Below, piece by piece: positions 1-11,828 of a stretch of DNA of 64,000 nt. Origin of the DNA: Blattamonas nauphoetae. Lineage: Eukaryota > Preaxostyla > Oxymonadida. Numbering within the stretch: position 1 is the first letter of the stretch; the number at the start of each line of letters is the position of its first letter. The stretch lies in assembly GCA_033064195.1 (NCBI GenBank), contig JARBJD010000137.1:62001-126000 (forward strand). Direction: 5' to 3'. Both the position numbers and the translations under genes were made by a program. The notes beneath the pieces are model-generated. The model saw nothing but the letters and a program-made list of their open reading frames with translations, did not search any database and was not told the DNA's origin.

Positions 1-39
1 GCATGTTGTTCGATCTTGTGCGATTTGGACCCATCATTT

Positions 40-195
40 CTGGTTTTCAGCACAGATTCTGGAGGATGATCTAATCCATAAATTACTAGACTCAATCGAG
101 TGAAACAAATCTCAAATACATAACTCAGAAGATATCACATGAAAACAATGTTCAACAGTTAGTTACCTTTCTCCATAATCTGTGCTGAAAACCAG
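40..195. repeat. 156-bp inverted-repeat (hairpin or MITE-like) unit
   Basis: The first 18 bases (CTGGTTTTCAGCACAGAT) return as an exact reverse complement at 178-195, and the match continues imperfectly to about 25 bp per arm. The interior of roughly 100 bp is AT-rich and has no ORF. No convincing target-site duplication is visible. It could be a small non-autonomous TIR element or a hairpin-forming regulatory or terminator region. The inverted repeat is directly visible; its nature is not. The rest of positions 1-300 shows nothing else recognisable. Confidence 0.6.
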
Positions 196-436
196 TCTTC
201 ATAATTATGGTTCGGACACGAATACTCATCAGAATGGACTGTAAATGGATCGCTTTAGTCAGATTAAATCAGAATCACACTCCAAGATAGTGTCTCTGAT
301 TCCTAAAATATGAGATTCTGGTGTTCAATCACTTCTCTTTGATTTTTCTCAACCATGATTTGGTGAAAGTGATTCACAATAAATGCAGAAAGTGTGCAGG
401 TTGTGCTGACGAACTTTTTGTCCCAGCACACACTGT

Positions 437-1423
437 TCAGGGTGTGTTTGCACATTTGCTCAGGGTAATCTGCTCGGCCATAAAAGAAGTGATGTGTTTG
501 GTCAATTCCGCATCTGATTTCACGTGAATTCCCTTGAGACGCATCTTCAACTCCCCAAACAGCCAGAAATCGCACGGGGCGAGATCTGGGCTGTATGGGG
601 GGTGGGAAATTTTCGTAAATAGAGACGTTTCGAGATATTTTCGAACAAGCTTTGAATTATGGCATGGTGCGTTGTCAACGTGTAGAAAGTGCTCAAAGTT
701 GTCGAGATCGAAAGAATCCTGCAACACGATGTCGTCCTCCATTTTATCCAAAATATCGTCAACAAAGACTTGTGCTGTAATCCCTTTGCCTCTGGGTATT
801 AATCTGAAAAAAGTGAAGTTGATACCGAAGAAGGCCACCAACATTGTCTTGCCACTTCCAATACTGATCCTCTCCCTCACTGGTCGAGGATCGGATGGAC
901 GAAGCCACACAAAAGAATGTGGATTCGTCCATTTAACCCAGCTTTCGTCTCCTGTCATCAAGTATTTCCAGCCTTTTTCTTTTTGCTTTTTAAGAATGAG
1001 GATGAGATCTTGCGCCAACTGGATCCGGTTACTTTTCTGTGACTCTGTTAGAATGTGTGGTACCCACCTTGTAAACCGTCTGATGAGGCCAAAATGGTCG
1101 AAGAGGCATTTCTTGATGGTTTGAGGGTGAAATCCCGTGATTCTCCACATTGCTCTCAGAGATAGTGAAGAATCTTCGTTTAAAATTTGCGTCAAAGCGT
1201 TAATGAGGGTGAGATTTGATCTGACATGTTTTGGGATTTGTCCTGAGACTGAGAATGTGCCGCTGTCCAAGTCTTTCATCACTTTCCGACATGTCTCCAA
1301 ACATGGTCTGTCTTCTGGATGGTAAGTTTCTAGTAATGCGTGTGCCTCTTTGTAGTGAAGCTGCATCCTCCAGCAGAATTCGATCAGAGTTCGATCTCGA
1401 ATCCTAAACTCAGACGAAGACAT
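437..1423 (-). CDS. Mariner-type (DD34D) transposase
   Basis: The 328-residue frame carries all three catalytic blocks of mariner transposases: TGDESW (first Asp), HVDNAPCHN (second Asp) and YSPDLAPCDFWLFG (third Asp). Exactly 34 residues lie between the second and third Asp, which is the mariner DD34D signature rather than the Tc1 DD34E one. The N-terminal part, about residues 10-110, is the usual helix-turn-helix DNA-binding region. Family members of this length are normally complete. A second minus-strand frame overlaps the 3' end (303-575), so the annotated C-terminus may be displaced by a frameshift. I could not identify terminal inverted repeats on either side. The gene lies just upstream of the truncated surface gene and may mark where that gene lost its 5' end. 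Confidence 0.88.
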   Translation of the reverse strand: MSSSEFRIRDRTLIEFCWRMQLHYKEAHALLETYHPEDRPCLETCRKVMKDLDSGTFSVSGQIPKHVRSNLTLINALTQILNEDSSLSLRAMWRITGFHPQTIKKCLFDHFGLIRRFTRWVPHILTESQKSNRIQLAQDLILILKKQKEKGWKYLMTGDESWVKWTNPHSFVWLRPSDPRPVRERISIGSGKTMLVAFFGINFTFFRLIPRGKGITAQVFVDDILDKMEDDIVLQDSFDLDNFEHFLHVDNAPCHNSKLVRKYLETSLFTKISHPPYSPDLAPCDFWLFGELKMRLKGIHVKSDAELTKHITSFMAEQITLSKCANTP

Positions 1424-2904
1424 TTGATCATGGGCTCGATCAAGCCGAAAAAACCTAAGTTGAACATTTTTTTCAAAACTGTGAAAAACTGACTACTGAT
1501 GAAATATGACAAAACGAATTACCACTGACAATGGCAAACTCGATATCCTTCTGAGTAGTGAGAAACGGGCTGCCCAAGTTTTCACTGACCACCCTGTACA
1601 CCCAAGGTGATCGTCTGAACAACGTGACATCAGATGTGACATCAGTCTCGTTCACTCTCTGCACATTCAACGAGATGTGGGTCGCAGCTGGTGGCTCCAA
1701 TTTAGGCGGATCAGCCATCTTCCTCGAAAAGACATCGTCGTCACTCACCGTAAGGACTTGCTTCTTCCGCAAATGCATCTGCATAGCGAATGACGACGAT
1801 GGTGGAGCCATTCACTTCAAGTGTTCAACAACCTTGAACCGTCCAATCTCACTCTCTGACTCATCTTTCACGGAATGTTCCACGTTATACAGTACGAACT
1901 CACCAAACTGTGGGGGAAGCGTCATTATTCAGTATACATCCTCGACATTGATCGATCGTTGCTTTTTCGAACTGTCCAGGGCAGATCGAGATGGAGCTGT
2001 GTACATCATATCTGATGTCGTCACACTTTCGAACAATGCCTTCGTTGACTGTTCTTCCACAACTCGTGCTGGTGCTTTGTACATGAACCAAGTGCCAACC
2101 CTGTCTCTCTCCTTCCTCCGATTCAGAGGATGCACTTGTAAGAACAGACCAGCCTCAAAAGACATCCAATTCACTTTAATGGAATCAACACAAGTTACGT
2201 CTGACATGATCCAGTCATGCGACTCCACTTCAGGTTCACCGAATGTGTATTTCCAATCTGACAACAAAGCAGACAGCACACTCGTTCCACAAATCGACCC
2301 GACCACCACCGCTACGATCAAATCCATCGATATTTCGTTCGATAGAGATGAAGCAACTGTGAGAGTGGTCACATCTGAATCGATCCAAGGAACAATGGGA
2401 ATGCTACTGTGTGGATCGAATGTTCCTCGGCTCGTTCATGTCGAATTCGGAGATGCCTCAACATCGTCGCATGTGGGAACATCAGTCGTTTTGTCTGGAG
2501 CGAATGGAGTTCTGCCTCGTGCTGACTATACATTCCGCAATGCGGCCGTGACAGGATATCGAATCATCACCTCCATCGGACATTTCATTTTCGAAGTGTC
2601 TTCAACACTGAAAGATGAGAACACGACAGCGATTGTTGTGAGTGGAGCGAACTTGAAGGACGGGAGTTATTGGATGCTGGTTGAGAAAGGAGAGAAGAAG
2701 TGGAACATCACACTGACTCGATCAGAATCAACAACTCTGATTGGAATCGCACCTCTGCATCCATCGACAGCAAAAGGAAGACTGGAATGGGGGACAGAAT
2801 ACGAAATAACAAAAGTGATGTGGCGTCCGGAAAGTGAGGAGCCTGAGCAAGATATCCCATTTGCGGACTCCATCAAGTTCACAACACCTTTACACAAACC
2901 AGTG

Positions 2905-2965
2905 CTCATCAACAGGTTGAGTGAGTCCCTGGGTCCGTGAATGACGGTCCATGGGTTGGCCGATC
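2905..2965 (+). repeat. Left inverted terminal repeat of copy A (61 bp)
   Basis: It begins CTCATCAACAGGTTGAG and ends GGTTGGCCGATC. The reverse complement is found at 7569-7629, and the same repeats recur in copy B at 15365-15425 and 20026-20086. Confidence 0.9.
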
Positions 2966-3245
2966 AACAAATACAAATAATAAGTTTTATCTGTTGAAAG
3001 TTAAAAAATCCCAACTCGAGAGGTTAATCATCGAGCTGGTTCTGCCCAAGTGGGGGCGGTTGATGAGCAAAAAGTGGGATCTAGCCCATAATTCCAGAAA
3101 AGCCCCAACGGGGATGAAAAACTGGAGAAACCGAGAAGTCAGAATGACTTATGAAGTGGAAACCACCAAAAGGCTACAATTGAGAAACGCCGCAGTGCTA
3201 AAGACATACCGATGTCCTCTTTCAACTGCTGTGTGGCAGAGAAAG

Positions 3246-3324
3246 AGGTTGATGAGCACTGGTTTGTGTAAAGGATGTCGCAAGCTCCATCCGACACATA
3301 ACCAGGGCTCATCAACAGGTTGAG
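3246..3324. repeat. Internal complementary region of copy A
   Basis: Bases 3246-3272 are the reverse complement of the element's left outer end, and 3273-3324 are the reverse complement of its right outer end. They abut as they would in a circular form (GTGTAAA next to GGATGTCG). In DIRS elements this region is thought to template the joining of the two ends of the circular intermediate. The equivalent region of copy B is 19667-19746. Confidence 0.85.
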
Positions 3325-6300
3325 ATTTGAAAAGGACTAAAATCAAGTGGAGAGTGATAGTGAGAATAAGAAAAGAAGAGAACTTCCACGACTCTACCCA
3401 TTTACTCACTTCCACCATGACAACGGCCGTGCTCCTCAAAAGCTGCCACCAGCAGTTGGTGAGCAAGGAGTCTGATCGACCAATCAGTATTGGAGCGGAG
3501 TAGTAGTCGTCAGCGAGCTCGACTCACTACCGGAGAGTGAGGACAATCGCTGCAGGTTCCGCATTGGAGATGGGGAACAGGTGAGGAGAACACTCGACTC
3601 ACTAAATGCGTGTGGGAGACAACTCGGCTCACGTCCAGCACCCTCTCCTCAAGTCTATCTTTCGAGGAAAGCCTTTTCTCTTGTCTCTTTCCACTTTCTC
3701 GCATTGAATGCAGTTTCTTCTGACTTCTTTCTCTTCGGTCCCCTCGAGTCTGTCCTGTCAACCCGTCCTTCTCCACTTAGAGCCATCACTCTCTCCAGAC
3801 AACATGACGTCGATGTCGATCTTCCATCATCACTCATCGGCAGAACCCTTCTCATGTCCGACATCTCCATCCTCTTTCATTCTGACGAAACTCACCGATT
3901 GTTCAATTTGGTGTCTGTTCTTCTGCTCTGTCATCAATACTTGATCTGATCGAAGGAGCGGCTACTGATGTCGAGTCATCATTTGAGGGAAGGTTCACTG
4001 CTGCTCACTACTTCGATGAAGGCGGGGTTGAGAGGAATATGCTGAAGAAAGTGCGAAGCATGCCCGTATTTATACGGTCCTCTTTCTCCAGAGATGTCCA
4101 TAAAACATCTCGCATTCCCTCCCAACTCCGCCGATCCCGTTTCCGTTCCGCTATCAATTGTGCTGGTGCTGTGGGAGATACCCATTCTGGAAACACATCC
4201 GACGGTGCTGTCTTCTGCTCGACAAGATTCTTCATTCCTTGAGACGCCCAAATCCAACTTGTTTCTGATCTGGCTCTACTCAACTCTGACAGGACCTTCC
4301 GACCTCGATTGGAAATAATAATAATAGGTTGACGGTTCCGATGGTGAGTTTAGAACTGTTGCTCAAAAGTATTTCCTAAAATGCGGGATGATTTGCGTTG
4401 CGACAGGTTAGCGATTGGATGTCAAGTCCTTGTCGGCCAATCAGTTGATAAATGATTTCGTTGTCGCAACTCAATCTGAGTTTGTTGGTCATGAGACTCT
4501 TTCTTCATGTTCACTTTGATTTGCATTGCCGACCGTCCCATTGAGAGACACCCTGATGTTGGTCAGAGTCAGTCCTTCTGATGGTGTGAACTACCGACCA
4601 GCCAAGACGCCTGTTCATTTTACTGGAGTATGTCCCTCACAATCAAATCGTCACAATGAGGGATGTCAAAGATGCAACAAGTCAGGAGGGATGAATGTTT
4701 TAAAGTCAAGAGACCTTGACGAGCGTTCTGGAATGCTCGATTGATTCCCTCAAATGAGTAAGCAGGAGCCAAATCATTCAACAATTGGCGAAACTGAATC
4801 TTCCTTTCGATTCGCAGTCCAAATGGGAAGGCAATGACAAGAAGACTTGTGTCGAACTTCAGCAAGTGGAGACGGTATTATCCCCGAGATGATCTGAAAC
4901 AAATATCGCACGAGCTCAGCTTGTCATGTGTCATCAATTGCCCGCCTCTAGAGTCCTTGGGAATGCGATGCGGAGGGGCTATTTGAATCTGAGACAAGCC
5001 GTTCGGTGGTGCCAAACTGGTTTGTAGCTGAAGTCGGATTGGAGTCTTCGTGGAGTGACAAGGTCATGCAGCGAAAGGAATGTGGTGGTAGGAGCTGGTG
5101 GGCGATGTGAACCTCGACACTTATTCTGTTGGGACTGGTGTCGTTCCATCATGGCATGATTCCACCACATGTCTGTCGCATGACAGCACAGGCAACAGCG
5201 TCATGTGAATGTCTGAACGCCGGAGGAGGTCCATTGTCAACCGAAGCGATATCACTGTTGTCACGAGTTGTACCGTCCAGATCTTGCTTCTGAAGGGTGA
5301 TGCTTCCCGTTTGAAGTCAATAATAAAACGCCGAATGTGACGGGTATGCGCTTTCTTCCAACGAGGTTGACGGATGTCGGTAATACCAAGCATAAGTTGG
5401 AAAGTCAGTTTCCTTTTAGACGTCGTCTCTCTCTTCTATATCCATTTTTTGAACTACTGTGACTCGGATAGTGTTCGCCATTCTTCTTCGATGAAATCTT
5501 CAATGTCCAGCAAGTACTGACACTGGTGATGATCTTTGACCTAGCATCGGTTCTGGTTCGCCGGTTTGATTGAATGTCCTCGTTTCGTTTGAGCAAGAGG
5601 AACGTGTTTCCTGATATCTTGACCGAATGAGTGGGGAGTGAGAAGCACGATACGTCTTGGGGGATGAAGTGTCTGCAGAAGTCATCTGCACAATCGAGAC
5701 ACGCCACTCCGACAAGATGTTGGTTCATTTCCTCATGTCACATACGTTGGGAGAGCCTAATCTGTCTCTGATTGGATCACAGTATCTCTCTGTCTGTCAA
5801 TCATTTCACCCTATCAGCTTCCCACTGATTGACGATTCCGACGTGTGATGCTCTGGATTGTTTAGGAGGTGTTGACACTCATGCTCTTGAATCCCCCCGT
5901 TTCGACATCATTCCATCTCAACTTGTTGGATCTTCTATGTAGTTTTTGCTCCCTTAGCAGGATGCTCTTGTGTTTCGTTGCTGATGCAGACAGGCGTGAT
6001 GTTGGCGATACTCGAGTCCAGTGAATGGTCCATCAACGGCGTATTCCAAAAGGACGACCATTTCTTCCTTGCAATGGGATCAAGTGATCAGATCTGACAT
6101 GTTGTTTGGCTCAGAGCTAAGATGCGCAAGATCGCCGTGATACTGTCGTCAGAGACGCGATCAAATCTTGTTCCTTCCTTGATGAATCTTAACTTCATGA
6201 CGGTAGGTGTATTGTCGGATAGTTTCAGGTCTAGAGAACAGGTTGAGGTTGTATTCAGAAAGGTGACAGATTTTGGGATGATAGTGACGGGTGCTGGTTC

Positions 6301-7568
6301 GCTGTATTTCCGGTATTGGATGGTGCGTGGTTTCACTTTACCCCGCTGCTGGACGGGATGAAACACGCAACCAATGTCACTAAATGCTGATTCTAGCAAT
6401 TCAGAGGTTTCTTTATCCCTCATTAGCTTCATATGTATAGTTGGATCCTTCAACGAGGCAGAGTTCATCTACCGAGATTAACTTATAATAATCTGTCACA
6501 TTTCACTTTGTTGGATATCGGAACACCATTAAGTTGAGTCGTAATGCTTTTCTTGCAGTTTACAGCCAATGTCAGTCCGAGCAGAGCGAGTGGATTGATG
6601 CTTCTCAATGAAGCAGAAAAGCCTCCGCATGATATTGAAATTCTGTGGATAAACTGTTTGACCTTCCTTTGATTGACTAAGTATCCTCCTCGTTCGCTAG
6701 ACCAACTCCAATGAGTGTCACGGTTGGTACGAACAAGCGGTCGTGTGATTGGACGAATATCGTGATGAATCTTATCACTTCTGGATCTGTTGATCACTTC
6801 GCATGCTAATCATGATACTTTCGAATCTGGTGATCGTTCTGATGTAATACCAAGATACTTTTCCTTCGCCTTCTTTCTATCATCCGTGGAGATATTTGTT
6901 GTGATTATGAATGATATCGGCAGTCAATACTCCAACGTTAGCACTGTCTTGAGTGCTGAGGAACGTTATTACTGCACAATTATCCAATAGTGGTTGTTCG
7001 GAGACGCAAGTTTGATTCGTGAGGAATGCAAGGGTATTGTCGGGTTCAGATTCCAAGCTTGTAAGACCGACAAATTATCTCATCCTCGGTATTAACTTTC
7101 AACCTTGCCACGATCATTCGCTTGGGAGAGGATAAAACGGAAGAACTTGATATTGAGGTATTGAAGCATCGTGTGAATCACTTTGCTGCTTTCAGTGTTC
7201 ACAAGATCGTAGCTATTGTCGATGCTTGTATCCTCCTCGTCGTTCAACTTTCGAATCGGGTCACGGATCTTCAAGAGTGATCGATCCTCTTCGATTTCCC
7301 GGTCTTGCTTGTCGACTTGAAAATTATTCGTATTGAGAGATCTCAATTGAATCCACTTGATACCCCTGTCTTGAGTGGGTAGTTTAAAGAACTGAAGTGA
7401 TTATGCCATCGGGAGCTACTTGTGCGATCCTTTTGTTTCGAAATTGAAGAGAACGATCGAGGAAAGAAAATGTATTTCTGTTTGATCAGTATGAAATAAG
7501 CGGTGATCAAAGAAAGATAGTTCGTCAAAAATCGACGAGGATGTCAATTTGTTCTGATTGGTATTTCA

Positions 7569-7629
7569 GATCGGCCAACCCATGGACCGTCATTCACGGA
7601 CCCAGGGACTCACTCAACCTGTTGATGAG
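7569..7629 (-). repeat. Right inverted terminal repeat of copy A (61 bp)
   Basis: Reverse complement of 2905-2965 over the whole 61 bp. It is followed by the 35-bp right outer end (7630-7664), after which host coding sequence resumes. Confidence 0.9.
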
Positions 7630-8173
7630 CCCTGGTTATGTGTCGGATGGAGCTTGCGACATCCACTCGGCCCAACTCTTTCATCGATTTCGTGTGATTT
7701 TGATTTGTCAAATCCAAATTTCGTGAATGTGACTCTCACAAGTGCACGAATGCCATCAGAAGACTTCACTCTGACGCTGGAAACGACTGAGTTGCCAATT
7801 GAAACGGTTCCACTTGTTGTCTCTTCTTCCGAGCTGTCCACTGGGTTCATTCTGGTGGAAGTCTACAACAAGACGAACACGCTGAAATATGGAACAGAAT
7901 ACTCGGTAGTTGGATTGACAAGTTCGTCAGTTGTGGCAGTTGTCACTGCTCCATCTTTCTCCACCCCTCCTGAACCGATTCGGATCACCTCAGCTGGATG
8001 CTCGCTGGGAGAACAACAGAAATCAACGATTGTGTTATTGAAAGGAGTGAAGTTGGGAGGAGGACTAACCTTCGCTGTTGGAGTTCGGAAGATTGAAGGA
8101 TCGACATTGATTGGTGATGAAATGGAGGTGAACTTGTTGTTGAAAACACTGACAAAAACTGTGTATAAAGAAG

Positions 8174-8349
8174 CTCGTGTTCAAAGACACGAGAGATTCG
8201 AGGGAGTAAATCCCATATAGTTGCGTCGATAGATATTTGGATGCATATAAATGTTTGTGTCTTTGTTGAACTTTGGCCAGCCCTTAATCATTTCGCGGCA
8301 CTCACTCGTATGTTGAGGGACCCGGTTTGGTTGTGGACTGAGATTTATC
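8174..8349. mobile_element. 176-bp insertion bounded by GAAG
   Basis: The host frame reads Thr-Val-Tyr-Lys-Glu up to GAAG (8170-8173) and resumes at a second GAAG (8350-8353) with Val-Leu-Val-Asp-Asn-Thr. Deleting one GAAG plus the insert (180 bp) restores the reading frame. The insert has several stops in the host frame, begins with a small hairpin (CTCGTGT...ACACGAG) and has no matching inverted ends. The repeated GAAG may be a 4-bp target duplication or the shared core of a recombinase-type insertion, because the DIRS element at 49.9 kb also sits at GAAG. An intron is a less likely reading because the 3' side has no pyrimidine tract. Confidence 0.5.
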
Positions 8350-9359
8350 GAAGTCCTTGTGGACAACACACACGGCACAGCGGAGTTCGCAGTTGGAGAG
8401 GAACAAACATCAAAACAGCTGAAACATGGAGAAGAATACACGCTGAAAGGAAGCTGGACAGAAACGAAAGGATTTCTTGTGGAAGATGGAATCACAGTTG
8501 TCGTTCCTCTCACTCCAAAAGTCACACAATTGAAATTCTCGTTCTCAAACACTCTCCACACAGGCTGTCTGGTCACATTGACTGGAACAGATCTGATTGT
8601 TGGAGAATCACTGAATGTCACTTTGAACGACTCTCTCTCCTTCATCACAACAGTACCCTCAGAAACCGAAGCCAGATCAACAGAACTCCAAATCGGATGG
8701 CCGACGACACTCCAACACGACACGAAATACACAGTCACGTCAATCGAAGCGAAAAATTCAGATGGTGGGAAGACACTCTTCGATTCTGCAGTTTCAGACA
8801 CAACTGGGTCTCATGTCCGTCCATTTGTGATTTACATCGATTCAGGGCCGTCCTCTGATTCGTCGTTGTTCTGTGGAGATTTCGACAGACCTTGCACTTC
8901 GATAGAGGATGGATGGAAGATTGTGGAAGGCATAGAAATTTCGTCGATGTCAATTTCGATTCTTCGCAATACGACACAGAAGGAACAGGTGAAGATATTG
9001 TCTCATCATGAAGTTGTGATTGAATCAGGACCGTCGACATCTCCCGAACTGTTTGTGTCTCCATCGTCGTTGTCAGAGTTGAAAGGAGACGGAATGGTCG
9101 ATGTTTCTGGAGGTCGATTGTGGCTTCATGAAGTTGATGTTGTTCTGTCGGACTCTCCTTCTCTGGTCTTCATTCGAATGGTTGGAGGTCATTTGACGAT
9201 CAAGACGTGTTCGCTCGTTGGAACGAAAAGAGGTCCAACTATCAACATCGATTCTGGCACAGATTTGTGTGAATGGGACACTGGCATCCTCAAACTTGAA
9301 GGCGCAACAACCAACATCACATCGACGCAACTGAGTCATCTGTCACAAGGCGAGGTCAG

Positions 9360-9830
9360 AAGGACGATGAACGAGATGATTGTGAACGAATCTCAGAAAA
9401 AAAGAAAGTCGCACATGACAACGAAGATGATAAAATGGCTGACTAAGAGTAAAACAAGCGACGAGAGATCAGGAGCGGACATCGTGTGCATCTCTTGTTT
9501 TGGTCACATGCGATGGCTGTTCAAGAGCCTTCAATTCTGCCTCACTCAATCCATCAAACACATCTTTTAGGCTCAGTCTTTCTTCTCTTGTTGTCTCTGA
9601 TTCTGTGCTCCTTGTTCTCCATCTTGTGGTCCTTCAGGAATCGTCGCCAATCGAAGTTGCACAAGGTTGTTGTTCACAAGCACCCAGTGAGGAGAGAAGC
9701 GGGTTGTGATCTCACTCGTTTTGTAGTCGCCCAATACTCGAATCAGTCCTTTTGTGATCTTCCGACTCAAATCTATTTTGTTAATCACTCCTTTCTTCTC
9801 TGGTCTGTGCAGAACATCAAACAGTAATGG
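9360..9830 (-). pseudogene. Antisense fragment of a kinase-like gene in a rearrangement scar
   Basis: Read on the minus strand, 9573-9818 encodes a stretch like the middle of the pseudokinase domain of the surface genes: SRKITKGLIRVLGDY and TRFSPHWVLVNN correspond to QAITKGLVSLVEM and TRLSPHWVLFDQ in gene 1b. A frame change follows, then a short tail (SEAELKALEQ) ending at a stop. Neither the N-terminal nor the C-terminal lobe is complete. The fragment lies exactly where gene 1a stops (9351) and gene 1b begins (about 9840), which suggests an inversion or template-switch junction joining pieces of three paralogues. Confidence 0.6.
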
Positions 9831-11828
9831 AGTCGGATGGAAGAACTCGATTGGATGTGGGGATGAATTCGAAGTGACAGGAATGACATCGCTTGAAGGA
9901 TCTGCGTCTTCTCCGATTCAGTTCTCTTCCATCCACTTCACAATTCCAACGGTACCATTTCGAGTGAAGAATGCCTGGCGTTCGGCAAATCAAGAAACAA
10001 CAACGATTGTTCGGATTGAAGGAAGCAGCTTCATTACAGATAAGAACTACACACTCACTCTGAGTGGGAAACCGTCCACCGATCCAGATTCATTGGATGT
10101 TCACAACACATTAGTCTCTGTTGTGGCATTCTCGCCAACCGAAGCCGAATCTATCCCGCTTCCTGTCTCGACAACATCAGAGTTTTCCCTCCTGTTTGGT
10201 TACAAATACACGATCACAGCGATCACAGATGGGTCGGAGGCTGGGATCGTCGTTGGCACACCATATTTCACAACTCGTGTCGCACCATCTCTGCCGACTC
10301 TAAAGTCTCTGTCGTGTAAGCTGAAAACTGGAAACCCGAAGAAAGCGTAAGTGTCAGTTTCTGGGTCCGTCATACCAAAAGGAGGATATCGGCTCATTCT
10401 GAAGAACAAAGTGAGTTCGAAAGAAACACTATTGAAGATTGAGATTGTGAACTCAAAGGGAAGAGTGGAAGTTGAGATCTTTTCGTCACCTGACATGGAG
10501 TATGGAGCTGAATACGAAGTGGTGAGCATGTCGAGCAGTTCAGTGACAGTTGTACTGCCAACAGACGAGGCAGGCCGATTGCTGACAATGCCAGAAACAC
10601 CAGCTCTCGTTCGGTCAGCGTCGTGTTCAATTGGTGGATCGATGCAGTCGCTTGTGAGAGTTGTGATTTATGGAGAGAATCTGCCAGTTGGAGAGACGCT
10701 GTCAGTGAAAGTGAAAGAAGTGGGGTCAACTGGAAGCCCGACTGGATCGGAGATTGCCCTTCCTTCGACAACGATCGCCACCACAACCAGCACTGAACAA
10801 ATTCAGATAGAAACTTACAAAGTGACCAACCCGACTCTCAAGTTCGGGAAGACTTACGAACTTACCTCACTCACGATTTCTGACACAACCTCATTCATTC
10901 TAGATGACTCTGTGCGCTTTTCAATTCGTCGTGAGACAGTTCGAGTTACATCTGCGTCGTGCACGACTAGCAATCCAAACTGGACAATTGTGTCTGTGGA
11001 AGGATCGGGGTTCATTCAAGATGAGACCTACATACTCACTCTGAGTGGGAAACCAGCTTCAAATCCACACTCACCAGAGATCCACAACACGACGATCTAT
11101 GTTGTGGCATCATCGTCAACCGAAGCCCAATCTACTCCTGTTCCTCTCTCGTCCATTTCAGAGTCTTCTCTCCTGTTCGGTCACACATACACAATCACAT
11201 TGATCACATATCAGTCAGTGAAAGGGATCGTGGAAGACACGCCATCATTCACGACTCGCTTCACGCCGACTCTGAAGTCTGTGTTGTGCACGCTGAAAGT
11301 GGGAGACGCGAAGACAGCAGAAGTGTCGATTTCAGGATCGAACGTGCCAGATGGAGAATATCGTCTGATTCTGAAGAACAAAGTGAGTTCGAAAGAAACG
11401 GTGTTGAAGATTGAGATTGTGGACTCAGAATCAAAATTGGAAGTTGAGATCTTTTCGTCATCTGACATTGAATATGGAGCGAAATACGAAGTGATGAGTC
11501 TGTCGAGAAACTCGCTCACAGTTACTCTCCCATCAGAAGGGGCAGACAGATTGATGAAAGTGCCTGGAGTGCCAGCTCGAATTCGATCAGCGTCGTGTTC
11601 TGTTGGTGGGTTGAAGCAGACGCTTGTGGAAGTTGTGATTTGTGGAGAGAATCTGCCAGTTAGAAATGCATTGACAGTGAAAGTGAAAGAAGTGGGGTCA
11701 ACAGGAAGCTTGATTGAGTCTGAGATTGCCCTTCCTTCGACAACGATCACCAGCAACACCAGCACCGAACCAATTCAGATCGAAATTTACGAAGTGACCA
11801 GCCTGACTCTCAAGTTCGGGAAGACTTA

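Larger units (their letters stand above)
2889..7664 (-). mobile_element. 4.78-kb non-autonomous DIRS-like element, copy A
   Basis: The element has 61-bp inverted terminal repeats (2905-2965 and 7569-7629). Outside them are two dissimilar outer ends, TTTACACAAACCAGTG on the left and a 35-bp end finishing GCTTGCGACATCC on the right. An internal complementary region at 3246-3324 holds the reverse complements of both outer ends joined together, the hallmark of DIRS-type tyrosine-recombinase retroelements. The host sequence resumes with no target duplication (CAACACC then ACTCGG, Phe-Thr-Thr-Pro-Leu-Gly in frame). No reverse transcriptase, RNase H or recombinase is recognisable; only short unassigned frames occur. 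It matches copy B almost base for base, with about 3 bp length difference, so it is young. By analogy with DIRS the internal complementary region marks the 3' side, so it lies on the minus strand. Confidence 0.75.
1558..9351 (+). pseudogene. Surface receptor-like gene 1a: beta-helix plus Ig-like repeats, truncated at both ends and interrupted
   Basis: Coding segments are 1558-2888, 7665-8173 and 8354-9351, about 946 codons without a stop once the inserts are ignored. The first part has pectin-lyase-like parallel beta-helix repeats with Gly-Gly-Ala and Ser-x-Phe-x-x-Cys motifs (DGGAIHF, SSFTECST, GAVYI). From about 2290 it changes to Ser/Thr-rich beta-sandwich repeats resembling IPT/TIG domains (SGANLKDGSYW, YEITKV). 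After 8820 a second helix-like region starts (CTSIEDGWKIV). The arrangement matches the extracellular part of the paralogues at 9.8-22.4 kb and 45.3-57.4 kb, but no transmembrane or kinase part follows. The frame ends at 9351 in a rearrangement scar, and the 5' end is missing: a TGA lies in frame at 1552 and no signal peptide is seen. Interrupting inserts are at 2889-7664 and 8174-8349. The fold assignment is inferred from pattern, not from a search. Confidence 0.7.

Noticed and set aside
3510-3949. Short frames inside the 4.77-kb elements as genes
   Set aside because: None exceeds about 128 codons, none has a recognisable domain, and they overlap in several frames on both strands.
8177-8353. 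Intron explanation for the 176-bp insert in gene 1a
   Set aside because: The phase is possible with GTGTTC...CGAAG, but the 3' side lacks a pyrimidine tract and the GAAG repeat explains both borders better.
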